Positions 42,401 through 55,174 of a stretch of 64,000 nt of DNA are shown here, piece by piece; position 1 is the stretch's first letter; each line of letters opens with the position of its first letter. Source of the DNA: Podospora bellae-mahoneyi (taxonomy: Eukaryota > Ascomycota > Sordariomycetes > Sordariales > Podosporaceae); the NCBI RefSeq assembly GCF_035222275.1, contig NC_085882.1, forward strand, positions 1,557,501 through 1,621,500, read 5' to 3'. The position numbers and the translations under genes are program-made. The notes below the pieces were generated by a model, which was given only the letters and a program-made list of their open reading frames with translations, did no database searches and was not told the DNA's origin.

Positions 42401-42802
42401 ATGGCCACCACGCTGCTGTTGGTTGAACGGTTGCTGGTTTTGATAGTGTTGGGAATTCTGCCATTGATGCTGATGCTGAGGCTGATGCTGATGCTGATGC
42501 TGATTCTGATGCCGGGACACCGGCTGTGGTAGAATCTGAGGTTGGAATACCGGCGGTGGTGGAACTAGAGGCCGAGGGTCGATGGGGATGGTGAGTTGAG
42601 CAGCCAGCTCGCGACGCTGACTCTGGTTCAGACGCTTCTGACGCTTCTGTCCAGACGCATCCACCACGACCTGAGTCTCAGCAATAACCCCCTGCTGCTG
42701 CGGTCCAGCAGTAGACGGGCCTTGACTTGCAATCGTCATATTCCCAAAGCGATCCTCGAGGCCCTGGCCAGGCTGACCAGATGGAGGAGGAGGTTGTGCC
42801 AT
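39437..42802 (-). CDS. Cid1-type poly(A)/poly(U) polymerase with a large catalytic-domain insertion
   Basis: Noncanonical nucleotidyltransferase (PAP/25A-associated). Relatives add U or A to RNA 3' ends in decay and RNA silencing. Single exon, 1,121 residues from MAQPPPPSG. The first 260 residues are Gln/His/Gly/Pro-rich and disordered, with two copies of an EAPAYRxHxATFLPP unit. The catalytic core begins near 290. KCFGSLMSGFATKDADMDLG supplies Gly-Ser and two Asp (about residues 373-385). The third Asp lies in VQCDINFSAHLAVENT only at about 843, roughly 455 residues later, where Cid1 proteins usually need 50-80. The PAP-associated part follows (ILFVKHWAKVRQINSPYRGT, LGSYGYAIMMLHYL). A Gly-rich patch and a basic C-terminus complete it. 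The inserted segment is mostly helical and acidic at first. All three catalytic Asp are present, so activity is likely. Confidence 0.88.
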   Translation of the reverse strand: MAQPPPPSGQPGQGLEDRFGNMTIASQGPSTAGPQQQGVIAETQVVVDASGQKRQKRLNQSQRRELAAQLTIPIDPRPLVPPPPVFQPQILPQPVSRHQNQHQHQHQPQHQHQWQNSQHYQNQQPFNQQQRGGHGHQSRGSGGRGGGHWQGQRANHRPQGNGRGVLQEEAPAYRPHLATFLPPNQRQGGGSGGGQPHGWPQAQGPEGNDGVLQGEAPAYRSHSATFLPPDPGQGGVPFTQTRHQVSRSYQGPKQMNPPAEQYPMDVITPALPSPVRPDLQSPRFRNQPPHPHRHQTVGSGSAFSITREVLAQAQHLENICNEVVANAEINPAEIQEKEAFRVRIEQVVRDVITNFENEKAGEPWFPRESVQLKCFGSLMSGFATKDADMDLGLFAPLLDPQPEASGSPIPRLIEKAFLDMGLGARLLTRTRVPIIKICEKPPEELRVALLKEREDWEKGTVEAEVDVEDTHDEVEPIRGAEEAQPPPAPGSESQQPARVVEESEAVSTPKQLLESLKQDGRSLTNYHNAAKKVLRKLGGYDITHTNVSSMTPEWIEPLNRVCLAFARGVANEKVREALLNSRNLNEHELLTLKLPRTLLGVLFQIEGEILAQSWEDRPVQEKDDNLERRSFATLARWRDLMHRSNVGQDPLTYQKEVQNYVETLKRIPSLALLHLAQMPHEPVVAFHKRANQLLVELGGCDESSTGDTILPIVIRHYINGIWNSEVREQVDEFSKFPYASTLGAVAKRHKSLQLALDYERCLQKGQYQEPAASLVRCYVALLRGPMTKNDKTGELAVPLPDESDELMATIKQLGDPAIEPPNQPRDLHRDRLEFPKSNIGVQCDINFSAHLAVENTTLLRCYSLCDPRVRPLILFVKHWAKVRQINSPYRGTLGSYGYAIMMLHYLINVARPFVVPNLQLLGPSGQPPQMCKGYPIHFWRDEAQIERLAKGNELTMNRESLGMLLRGFFEYYAHNNHRTGKGFDWGRDVICLRRQGGFMSKVEKGWTGAKTVVESPAGGVLSPGGGGSGVGTPGGGGGGEVKEVRLRFLFAVEDPFETDHNVARTVTHQGIVKIRDEFRRAWGIIRGKEEGELLEDVGEVERKRARKEFEGLLGELHGGLL

Positions 42803-43421
42803 TTTCCACACAATGACCCGTCTGAGTTTTGGAACCCCTCGACGGCGTGCCAGTCAATGCTGTGGGTATGGAAAAACGAGGGTTGGCCTCATAGGGCTAG
42901 TTAGGGAGAAGGTCGCCGGCGTGGTAGCTTTTGTTGACTAGCTTGGATTCACAATGGCGCCGCGTAGAGCTATACGGGAGTATGTAACCAGCCTTGTTTG
43001 GCTTGGTCGAAAAAGTATGAATGAAAGCCGAGTTGGCAGAATTTGCAAACGCGTCTGACAATGCTGGGTAGAAGGTAATGATGATCCCAAAGTAGTAGCT
43101 GTTTTGCCAGCCGCAGCAGACTGGTAGAGCCTCTGGAGGAAAGTTGTAGAATTCTCGGTCAAGGTTGTAGAGCAACACTTATTTCATTGCTGGTGAGGGA
43201 AACAACTTCAGCGAATGACCCCACTATCGCTGTGAGTTGGGAGCGATTCGGAAAGCGCCAAGGGTTACCGTGCACGGGCCATATCAGCTGGACCTTTGAG
43301 ACAACCAAGCAGGAAAGTGGTCTTGGATGATTATTTTACTTTTTTTTAATTGGGCTGCACAAAACGCTGGTCTAGATGTGTCTATCTGCAATGTTCATCA
43401 CGCTAGATCCGCTACTTCCAC
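42803..43421. other. Intergenic, between tandem minus-strand genes
   Basis: Promoter and leader of the nucleotidyltransferase gene plus the 3' flank of CTP synthase. Nothing else recognised. Confidence 0.4.
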
Positions 43422-45684
<2,263 letters not shown>

Positions 45685-46787
45685 TTTGAATATGGATATC
45701 GGCCGGTACTGGATATTTGAGCTGATGGTTGCTAGGGATCGTGAGAGTTTGGTGCCAAGAGATATACCCTCAAAAAATTTGAGAAGGGAGGACGGCAGAA
45801 AAAGGTACCCTTTTGAGCGTCTGGAGGCGCGCACTTTTTTGTGGGGCAAGCGTTTTTTTGGTTTCAAACTCCACGGTGCCGGTGGAGCGAGAAGGTGAGA
45901 CACGAGAGTCACGGCAGGCAGAGAGCACTTGACTTCCAGGCAACATCCTGTCGTGATTGGCTGGGTATAGGCTTAGGATGCTCTCATATACAACATCGAA
46001 GTGAAATGAGTCTTATCATTGCTCTGCCGTTGCTGCTCCATTGCTCTCTTCGTGGTGATTGCCTGGGATGGTAGGTGGTATCCAGTCCCAGAGCTAGATC
46101 AAAAACTCACACATGCTCTCGAACAGTGGCTGGAGCGAGCCTCGACAACTAGAGTTGCCGCAAGAGCATAAGGTTCAACTCAACTAGTACTTATTCTCCA
46201 GAGGGCTTGGGTTTGGGTTTAATCACCTCGTATCCCAGCATCTGCCGCTGTCCGGAAAGGTCAGCAAACCTCTCCAGTCCATGCCCCTCTCGAGTCTCGA
46301 CTTACAAGAAGAGAGAAATTCTGGAATCAACCCCGCCAAACCTTGATGGTCGAGCAGGGTGGTCTGTGCTCACCCGGTCCCAGCAGTGTTCTGCCAAGCC
46401 ATCTGCGGCTGCCTTTTTAGCGGGTCCCTTTGTCATCCATGCCCGCTGCCAGCCGTCGCCATTGATCACTCCAAGTTCTTTGACAGAGGTTAACTTTTGG
46501 CATTGACAACGAACAACCACCGACCACTACCCAAGTATCGACGACCACTTCTCTCATATCCGCCGCCGACCGGGTTCAACCAAGGAATTTTCGGAGATCG
46601 ATCGATTTACGCCAGAATCTCGCTGCCGATTACTCTGTCGCGCCGCCATCTTCAGTCGCGCTCTTGATGACGACTTGAGCCATCGATTGCATCTTTCTTT
46701 CGCGGGCCTCCTCCGTGCTACCATCGGCGCTTTGACGCGCCTTCTAGTCTTCCACTCATCCCATCGAGTTTCACAAGTCACCACACA
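45685..46787. promoter_or_regulatory. Shared divergent promoter region, CTP synthase / TFG1
   Basis: About 1.1 kb separates two divergent housekeeping genes. No other gene is seen. The last 250 bp before the TFG1 start are C/T-rich and look like its leader. No TATA box stands out on either side, as is common for housekeeping genes of this type. Confidence 0.4.
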
Positions 46788-48898
46788 ATGAGCGCGCCAC
46801 AGCAGCAACCGCCTGGGCCTCCCCGTCCCCCAGGCGCTGCCCCAACCTTCATCCGCCGCAAACCCAACACAGACCCCTTGAGAGCGAGAGTAAAACCCAG
46901 AGCCAAACCCCTCCACGCCTTACCCCCAAAGGGCAAAGAGGCCAAAAGGCTGGTCGACTCCTCCGGCGAGCTCGACAAGGAAATCGAGAGAGAATACGCC
47001 AGCAAGGTCGAGCAGCTGCGTCAACAGCGCGCACGGCATGGTGGCTGGTCAGATCAACCCGCCGGCAGCGTCCAGGAGTTCCCTCTTGTCCTCACCAAGA
47101 AGGCTTTCCGCGAAGGAATTCGCCACCATGTCATGCGGTTGCACAAGCAGATGGGCGGAGCAGAAGTCGACATTGATTTGTTGAATCAGGACCAATTTCC
47201 CCGACCCGTCACATTGCACCGTCGCGACCCGCGCCTTCCTCCCGCTTATCGGATGGCTATGAAGCAAGACGATGTCCCAATGGACCCCGAGCAGCAAGCT
47301 GAGATGGACCGCATCCAAAAGATGAAGGCTGACAAGGAGGCCCAACGGGCCCTTGATCAAGCCCAGATGGCCCCGGTCATTAAGGACAACAACCCAAAGC
47401 CGAAGACAAACACCAAGAAGGAGAAAGCTTCCGCCTTTTACGGCAAGCACTCCGACGCCCACAAGAAGCAGTCCGGCCTGCGCTACGAGGAGACACTTCC
47501 ATGGCATCTTGAGGATGCCGAGGGCAAGGCCGGCGTGTGGGTTGGCTCTTATGTGGCCGGTCTTTCAGACAGCAACGTCGCGTTCGTTATTGACGGTGCG
47601 CGTTTCCGCATGATCCCCTTGGAGCGGTGGTACAAGTTTGACGAGAAGCCAAGATTTGACACCCTCTCGCTCGATGACGCTGAAAAGCTCATGTACGAGG
47701 TCAAGGAGGTCAAGCGATGGGTCATGAAGGACAAGGAGAGAGAGGAAAGATTGCGGGAGAAGCTGGAGACAAGAATGTTCCTCAACGGCCCTACCAGGGT
47801 CAAGACTGAGAGCGCCACTTCTCGCGCCGCTCGTGGATCCGAGAGACAGGATGACTACGAGTTGGATATCTCTGGCGACGAATTCCAAGATGATGATGAG
47901 ACTCCTGGTTTTGAGGCGGATGATGAGGACGCCAAGGAGTCGAAGGAGCGTGTTCGCAAAGAACAGCTGGCTTCCAACTTGTTCGGTGAGGGTGAGGAAG
48001 ACAAGGTTGAGAAAGAGGAGAGGGAGAGGCAATTGGAGAAGCTGAAGAGAAAGATGATAGGAAAGCAGACGATCAAGGGATTGGTGAAACTGGAGAAGGC
48101 GATGGACTACGACGACATGTCCGAGAGCGACTCTAACAATCCGTTTACGGACTCTTCGGATTCCGACGACTCCGACGAGGAAGAGAAGAAGGAAGAGGAG
48201 AAGAAGCCTGAGCCTGTCACTTCGGGGTCTAATACCAAGGGGAACACCACGCCTTCCAAGAGCGCAATTGCCAATAAGAAGGGCAAGTTGAAGCGGGCTG
48301 GTTCACCGGAGATGTCGGAGTCGAGCGACATCGAGACGGCCCGGAAGAAGATGAAGACTGGCAAGGGGTCTAGCGTGCCGAGTCGGATGGGCACTCCTAT
48401 TCCTGGCCGGCCGAAGGTCATGCCGGGGGCTACGAGTGACGGGGAGGCTACCGCTGGGGAGGGGTCTGATGGCGGTGCGATGCTGAAGAAGAAGTTCAAG
48501 ATGAAGGCGCAGCGGCCTGGTGGGACGCCTTCTGGTTCGAGGGCGGGTAGTCCTGCTCCAGCCGGTAAGCTTTTTCCATCTGCTGTCACTCCTTGTCATA
48601 CAAATCTAACTCGTGAGAAACAGGTCAAGCCTCCAAGACGGGCACCGCAACGCCCAGCGGCTCGCCGCCTCCGTCCTCGAAGCCGGTTGCTAAGATCACG
48701 GCGCAGGAGTGCTACGAGGCGCTGGCCCGACACACGAACGGCATTGCGCTCGTGCCGTTCATGTCGCAGTTCAAGCACCGGATTGACAAGCCGGGGTCTA
48801 CTACGAGGCAGGAGTGGATCCACATGGTCAAGAGCTTTTCTGACTTTCATCATGAGACGAAGTTGCTCAAGGCGAAGCCGGGGTGGAGGCCTAGTTAG
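46788..48898 (+). CDS. TFG1: TFIIF alpha subunit (TFG1 / RAP74)
   Basis: Large subunit of general transcription factor IIF, which binds RNA polymerase II in initiation and start-site scanning. Exons 46788-48564 and 48624-48898 (intron GTAAGC ... ATCTAAC ... ACAG) give 683 residues. A Pro-rich N-terminus is followed by the dimerisation and triple-barrel part: EFPLVLTKKAFREGIRHHVM, then RYEETLPWHLED and VAFVIDGARFRMIPLERWYK. The middle is acidic, with Ser-Asp runs (DSSDSDDSDEEEKKEEEKKP). The winged-helix domain is encoded by exon 2 (ITAQECYEALARHTNGIALV ... TTRQEWIHMVKSFSDFHHET) and ends KPGWRPS. Reading through the intron would give a false, wholly basic C-terminus; the spliced form restores the conserved domain. 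Confidence 0.94.
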
Positions 48899-50333
48899 GT
48901 ATTGTCGTTGAGTTTTTGTATAACACTGTTGAGTTTGGGAGGGGATAACGGCTTAGCACTAGTGATCATAAAAGGCAAGATGCTGATGAAAATGGGAGGA
49001 TGTTTTTCTGCGGGTTATGGAGGTTGTTATGTAAGGTACTCGGGATGAATACTTTGGGGCCCGAAATCTGGGCTGGAGGAGCTGGCTTGGGGCTATCAGC
49101 GAGTTGTTTTTTGTTTTTTCTTTTTTTTTCTTTTTTTCTGTTCACTCGCTTTGCTTTTCTCTAGATCGAGGGATAGGCAGATAGGTAGAGCAAATTATTT
49201 TTTGTGATATTGAAAGGATGCTGGTGAAAGGTGATTGTTGACGAGTTACTTTCCTTGCGACTACTGTTCCACAGCAAATCAACGATATTGAACTTTATCT
49301 AGAGCATCCCTAACATCAGACAACAACCAGAAGAAGTATTTTCCATTGCATTCACTTCACTTCACTCACCAACTCAGCAAATTATCACCCCTACTGATAT
49401 GAATGATATGAACTATTGCGTTGTGGATAAAATAATCGTTATTGCGATTTAGAGTAACACGGATAGCAACCATCACCCTTGTGCATTTTTTTTTTCAATT
49501 AGGTGGGTAGGGAATAAGCCTTTCTGACAATTCTTCAAGGCATGTTAACCTACAGTATCTTTTAACCAGCTAATTATATTTTTGAGACCTGCTGACTATC
49601 TTTCAAGGGCTAGGTTTAGCACCTGCTTTGCTACAGTGCAGGATATAATTAAAAAAAGAAATCACTAAGTCCTTTCTATATACGCCGTCATTTCTTCCAT
49701 CGAGCCGATGGCTTGATCAATCTTCGAGTTCGGAAAGATTCAGTTGATGGGAGTGAGTCTCCGCTGACTGGTCTGGTAGATCCGTGTGCTCTTTTCGAGC
49801 GTGGAAGGAAGTCCGCTTTACGAGTCTTCCCCTTCTGCAACCCTAATCAACGCCCAGCAGTTCTTTGAGCAGAGAGGCTGGATGACAGTCGCAACAAGCC
49901 GGGCAGACACATCAACAAGCAAAATGTACGTAGGTAAACAAACCACAAATACATAAACCCTTCATTTCGCATCTCATAGTATCCTAATGTTGCTCATGTT
50001 GTGTTGCAAGGTAAATCTCTCTCCAGAATCGAAAATATTGATTGCCCTATCAGCGTACTACGAAAATGCTTCCTAATCCTTAAATGAATAAATAAACTCA
50101 TAATAAACCCTCATGTCATGCCCCCATCCATCATCCCATGCTCGTCAAAATGCCAACCGCGTGTGCCCACCAAATGTAGTATAATGTCATGACGATCCGA
50201 CCAGTAGTCGTACTGTCGTCCCGTCATATGCTCACCATCGAGACACCCCTCCCCCCCCCCCAATAAAAAAAAGCAGCCGCTAAACACTCAAGCAAGTTAT
50301 ACAAAGGGAAAGATGCGCCGCCAAAAGTCAAGC
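48899..50333. other. Convergent 3' intergenic region with T tracts
   Basis: AT-rich and without coding character. It contains T/CT-rich tracts at 49108-49140, A/T-rich stretches, and a copy of the 21-bp tandem repeat (listed separately). A C run and A run near 50250-50272 precede the next gene's 3' end. No RNA gene recognised. Confidence 0.4.
49525..49613 (+). repeat. Degenerate tandem repeat of about 21 bp, copy 2
   Basis: About four imperfect units, for instance TGACAATTCTTCAAGGCATG and TGACTATCTTTCAAGGGCTA. Same family as the arrays near 29.7, 55.5 and 57.8 kb, in the orientation TGACTATCTTTCAAGGCCTG on the plus strand. Confidence 0.55.
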
Positions 50334-51029
50334 TTAAACAAGCTCAAACCCCCCCTCCACCACCACCGGCTCATTCTCCTCCCGTCTCTCACTCGTCCCG
50401 CTCCGCAACACCTTCTTCGCCTTCCTCCCCTTCACCGCCTCCCCGTTCCCATCCACAACCTCATATTCCTTCTCCACCAGCTTCTCCGTCTCCTTCTGCG
50501 TGTTCCTAGCCTTGACAAAAACTTCCAGCGTCACCGGCCGGTCGGGAGAGTCATGCCTGTCAAACGAGTACAGTACATCGTCTTGTGGAGCTAAAGTCGG
50601 AATAGTAGAAGCGTTGGCGTCGTTGAGGTCAGCAGCGTTGATGTTTTTGGCGAGGTTGTTCTTGATGACTGAGTCGGGAGTGTGCCAGTTGGAGCGGCCC
50701 TTGACAATGTTCTGTCCGACGGTGGGTTTGCGGGCGAAGTGGTAGCTTTAAATAAGAGAGGATATGTTAGAGTAAGGTTGACTAAAGAAGGGGATGCAGA
50801 GGACATACCGATCAACATATCTCTTGTCGGGCTTCATCTTGGCAATGTGAGCATCGTTGGAGTACTTGACAGGCTTGACCTGGTCCCAGAAGCCCTCAGT
50901 CACCACACCAGAGAGGAAGCGGCTGCCATGCTGCCACTTGGTATTGTGGTCCTTGACGCGCTTTCGCTCCTTGGCGCTGTGGCGGAGATCGCGCTCGAAC
51001 TGGCGGGACTCAATGGTGAGGTTGGCCAT
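50334..51029 (-). CDS. Conserved hypothetical protein, 210 aa
   Basis: Exons 50809-51029 and 50334-50745 (intron GTATGT ... TTTAAAG). The protein begins MANLTIESRQFERDLRHSAK. A strongly basic, Trp/Phe-containing block follows (KWQHGSRFLSGVVTEGFWDQ) with KMKPDKRYVDRYHFARKP across the junction and GRSNWHTPDSVIKNNLAKN. The C-terminal third is charged and low in complexity. GC-ending codons and a clean intron leave little doubt that it is a gene. The pattern looks like a conserved protein of filamentous fungi, but I know no function. There is no targeting signal or membrane segment. Confidence 0.78.
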
Positions 51030-53847
51030 GGTGATAGTTGAAGATGGATGAGATGGGTATCGATAAGGTAGATGTAGTAGTCGGCGATAGGTATCTCGTG
51101 AAGCGCAGCGCGGGGATGGAATAGTCCGCAAGAAGAGCTTCAAGGATGGTAGGGGATGTCAAAGATGATGATTGAACAATCTATCGATGAGATGTGGCAA
51201 GAAGGCAAGTAGCAGGTTGTATGTGTGTCTGGGAAAAGGTTTCCAGGAAGTCCCCAGGATATGAATCAATGGTAAAGTTTACCGGTTGCCGGGTGAGAGG
51301 TTGAAATAAGAGTGGTTTGGGGTGTAAGTGGTAGCTTCCAACGGACCCTGACAAATGATGCAAAAGCCCCCCTGGGGCGGGTGAAATGGAAAGGCTCGTC
51401 TTTGTTGTTTCCTTGGTTGTGTGATTGTTCAGACAGGTCAAGTGCTTCCAGGAGCGCTTGACTTTAAACAACACAAAGAAGGCCCCGTGTCTTCTCTTTC
51501 GGGACGCCGGCCGGGTGACTCAGATGAAGGCAGTGAGCAGGTCGTGTAATTGACAAGCCCCTGTTGGCGAATCGCGATAAGATGCCGAGATGACGAAAGC
51601 GGAAATACTAGCTGCAACGAGCCAATAGGATGTGAAGGTACAAACTGAGGACGACAGGAGTGTCTTGGGCTCCAGCTGATGATAACGAGGTATGTATAGG
51701 TGTATAGTTCTTTGACAGAGTTATACAGAATAAGAGAGAGGGAAAAGAAAGGAGAGGCCTCGAGATAGGAAGGGGCTGGACACAAGAGAGGCTTATACTC
51801 AGTCAAGGAGGCTTATCGGCCTGTTTGGGAATGCCCAGGATCCATGTGAGAATGGCGGGTGCGGGTGATAAAGCTCGAGCGGGAGGTGGGGAGTGGGAGT
51901 GGGAGTGACAAGTGACGACAGGTCGGCGTGTGACACTTGTGAGCACCCAGCAGCTGCAGCTGAGACGGTGGACATGGACAGTGCTCGAAAGAAATATTCT
52001 TGGCTTCTCTCAGGGTTGACCATGATGAAATGGCGGCCCAGGCCTGATCAAGGTAAACCGGTTTAGCGGACATGAAACAACCACCGTCAGGCCCGTTTCC
52101 AAGCCACCTCCAGTGGCTTCGTCAGCAAACTGGAAGCGGTCGTGGTCCCAGTAGTCCCCTAGAGATGTTAGCAGTGACGGCGTCATCTGGGGTAACCTAA
52201 GCTTGTAGACATCAAGATGTTCATGCCGGATGTCAAATGCCGGCCCATGCACCACACCCTTCTCCAACGCTTGCCCTCGGGTGCCCTGCAGGTGGATGAT
52301 GCATCGACCATCCGGTGTTTCCTTGAACGGGCAGCCACTGACGAGACTCGTGTTACCCACGGGCAATGGCATCTCGACATTGATGAGAACGGGGATGATG
52401 TCTCGAGATGAACATGGTCGAGGTTCAAGGTGCGATTGGCAATTGACAATTGGAGTCGGATGCCACCACTGAACCATACAAGTGGATGCCTCTGTGGAGA
52501 GCTGCAAGGACCCCCACAACCGGCCCCCGCCAAGCTCACCCTTCTGCTAACTGCATCACCAACATCTCCAGAGCCATCTCACGACACAAGCATGTGCTCT
52601 CATGGGTAATCATTCATATCTACCGGTTTCGTCCGTCTTGCTCTCCAACTCTCGATCGGAATGCTCGTGTCAAGCGAGTTCTTCCGGACAAGTCCGCTGA
52701 CGCGATTCAGCTGGTCCCCAGTCTTTGAGGATCACAGCCGGCCGGCAAAGGTACATTCCAAGCGCGCGCGCGCGATAATGATAAGGATAACGGACGTCAT
52801 CCTACCCTCCCCCCTCTCGGATCTCGATACTTAACCCTGTCTGTGTTGTCCCCTTCACCGCATCCTCAACAACCGTTTATCATCGACTAGTCAAGTCTTG
52901 TATGGTCTAGAATCCAATAATTACCACATAGCAAAACCCCCCTTGGCTCAAAGGAGAAAGAGAGAGGCAAAGAGAATCGAAACGAAAGGCGGCCGGGGTG
53001 TCGGCTGACCTCTCGCTCTTCCTCGTGAACGGGGTCTCAGGTCATTCACCTTTGACTCGGCCGCAGACACGTACCTGAGTTACCGAGGACCCCGCACACT
53101 CTCTCAGCTTCCACATCTGCTTATTGCACAGTTTAAAAGTTCCGACCTCGGTATTTGCAACTTCTTATCTCCATGTAGACGCAGAAGAGTAACAGTGTGA
53201 AGAACTCAGGGGCGGCTATCGGGTTGCAAGATTGGAAGATGACCGCATAGTGGGAGTCCATGTGTCACGCTGAATGGAAGCGCCGGGTGTGGTACTCAAT
53301 ATATTCTAGATGTGTTCAAACAGGATGGGAATGTTGGCGGACCACAAACTAAAGCCCGATGTTTGGTCCATTCCCCGTGGTCTGTCAGATCACGGGTCCC
53401 CATATCGGGCTCAGCTTCGCCTCCCGCAGCAGCAGCGCAACAACGCAGTTTTGGGGCTTGGAACTGGTCGGCTGTCGTGAGCTGACCCAGACTTCTTGGA
53501 GGAATTTCAATCGTAGCATCACACTGTTAGTCGATGAATGCGAGATGGAATTGCCCCTGTCCCAAACCAACCGGTGTAGCCAGCCAGCTGTGACCTTGAT
53601 GGCCTTATCGGCTTATCACCCCTTATCAACACCTTATCAGTGATGTCACCCAGTAGCACTGCAAACGCGCTGCAGCGCAACGCGACCAGAGCAACAGCAG
53701 CCTTGTGGGGCGGAACAAACCGCTGCAAGACATTCTTGTCGCAAACACCAAGCAGCCAAAATTTCGGCCATCACCACCACCAAACCCAACCCAACCTCAC
53801 ACCCCCAAAAAAAAAAAAAAAAAAAAGATACCCCATAACCGCCCACA
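51030..53847. other. Long intergenic region, about 2.8 kb
   Basis: Divergent between the 210-aa gene and BUD13. A minus-strand frame at 52010-52519 is open, but its codon use is unconvincing and I do not call it. A (GC)n run at 52762-52774 is followed at once by three GATA cores (52774-52790). Near the BUD13 end the leader is CA-rich with a long A run at 53808-53826. Confidence 0.4.
52762..52790. promoter_or_regulatory. (GC)n run fused to three GATA cores
   Basis: GCGCGCGCGCGCG is followed by GATAATGATAAGGATAAC, three GATAA cores in 17 bp. Clustered GATA cores are typical binding sites of fungal GATA factors such as nitrogen and light regulators. The nearest genes start 1.0-1.7 kb away, so the target is unclear. 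Confidence 0.35.
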
Positions 53848-54933
53848 ATGCCAACAGACAAAGCAACCTACCTAGCAACCCACTACCTAACCGCCGACCC
53901 CCCTAAATCCACCACCACCTCTTCCAGCTCCACCTCCAAAAAACGAAAACGCTCCTCCAAGACAGCCGCCGCCCCCGTCGCCCAAATCAACAACCTCCTC
54001 ATTCATGACTCCGATGACGAATCTACCTGGGCCAACCCCAACCCAAACCCCGACTCCGACTCCGACGGCGACACCCCCATGACCATCGCCGGGCACACCT
54101 CTGAATTCCGCAAGTCCAAAAAATCCGCCTGGTCCACCGTCGGCACCGCCGTCCTCCCCACCACAGTCAAGAAACGTGACGATTCCGACAACATTGCAGA
54201 TGCCGTCCTCGCAGCCGCGAAGAATGATGCTGCTGCCTTGGGTCATGACTCTGATGACAGTTCGGAGGAGGTGGATGACGACCCAAGACAGGTAAAAATG
54301 TCAAATGGCATGCGCCCGGGGTTGCAGTCTGCAAAGTCGATAACGGAGCAACTTGCCAGAAAGGCAGAGGAGGAGAAGAGAGAGTTGGAGAGGTTGACCA
54401 AGGCGATGGAGGAGGCAAAAAAAGCTAAAGAGGGGAAGGAAGAGGAGGATGAGGTTGTTTTGCGGGATGCTACCGGGAGGAGGATTGATGTCAGCTTGAG
54501 GAGGGCGCAGGCACGAAGGGAGATGTTGGAGAGGGAAAGGGCTGAACAGGAGAAGGAGGCGCTTTTGAAGGGGGAGGTGCAGGCTAGGGAGGCGGAGATG
54601 AGGAGGGAGAGGTTGGAGGGGGCGAAGTTGATGACGCTTGCGAGGGGGAAGGATGATGAGGAGATTAATCGGGAGCAGAGGGAGGAAGGGAGGTGGAACG
54701 ATCCCATGGCGCTGTTTTTGGAGGGGGATAAGGGGGGGAAGGGGAGGAAGAAAAAGGGTAAGGGGAGGCCGGTGTATCAAGGGCCGGCGGAACCGAATCG
54801 ATATGGGATAAGGCCGGGCTATAGGTGGGATGGGGTTGATAGGGGAAACGGGTGGGAGAAGGAGAGGTTTAGGATACTGAATAGGAAGGAGATGGTGAAG
54901 GGGTTGGAGTATGCTTGGCAGATGGATGAGTAG
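53848..54933 (+). CDS. CWC26: Pre-mRNA splicing factor BUD13 / CWC26
   Basis: Scaffold subunit of the RES (retention and splicing) complex, with Snu17/Ist3 and Pml1. It stabilises the activated spliceosome and keeps unspliced RNA in the nucleus. Single exon, 361 residues. The N-terminus MPTDKATYLATHYLTADPPK is followed by Ser/Lys-rich and acidic disorder. A helical, heavily charged middle comes next (ITEQLARKAEEEKRELERLT, DATGRRIDVSLRRAQARREM). The diagnostic C-terminal block is GPAEPNRYGIRPGYRWDGVD, then RGNGWEKERFRILNRKEMVK. This block is the family's Snu17-binding and conserved end, so the assignment is firm. Confidence 0.93.
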   Translation: MPTDKATYLATHYLTADPPKSTTTSSSSTSKKRKRSSKTAAAPVAQINNLLIHDSDDESTWANPNPNPDSDSDGDTPMTIAGHTSEFRKSKKSAWSTVGTAVLPTTVKKRDDSDNIADAVLAAAKNDAAALGHDSDDSSEEVDDDPRQVKMSNGMRPGLQSAKSITEQLARKAEEEKRELERLTKAMEEAKKAKEGKEEEDEVVLRDATGRRIDVSLRRAQARREMLERERAEQEKEALLKGEVQAREAEMRRERLEGAKLMTLARGKDDEEINREQREEGRWNDPMALFLEGDKGGKGRKKKGKGRPVYQGPAEPNRYGIRPGYRWDGVDRGNGWEKERFRILNRKEMVKGLEYAWQMDE

Positions 54934-55100
54934 ATGCACACTTCTTGGTGTTAGTAATAATGGACAGCGAGGGCTCGTTGGTAGTGGGTAGAATTGCGAC
55001 GGCGGTTGCAAGTTGTCAAAAGTAGGAAATTATACCCAAGCAGGATGAACTCCAGCATCAACAGGGCTAGTTCTGGTGAAGAAGTCAACAACAACCAATT

Positions 55101-55174
55101 GGTTTCGTGGTGTAGTTGGTTATCACGTCAGTCTAACACACTGAAGGTCTCCAGTTCGAGCCTGGACGAAATCA
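55101..55174 (+). tRNA. tRNA-Val (AAC)
   Basis: A full cloverleaf can be drawn without an intron. Acceptor GGTTTCG pairs with CGAAATC. The D arm contains GTGTAGTTGGTTATCAC. The anticodon loop is CTAACAC with anticodon AAC. The T arm is TCCAGTTCGAGCCTGGA. Discriminator A is at 55174. Confidence 0.93.

Noticed and set aside
52010-52519. Minus-strand frame of 169 codons in the 2.8-kb intergenic region
   Set aside because: Mixed codon use, no recognisable domain and no intron or leader signals, so not called as a gene.
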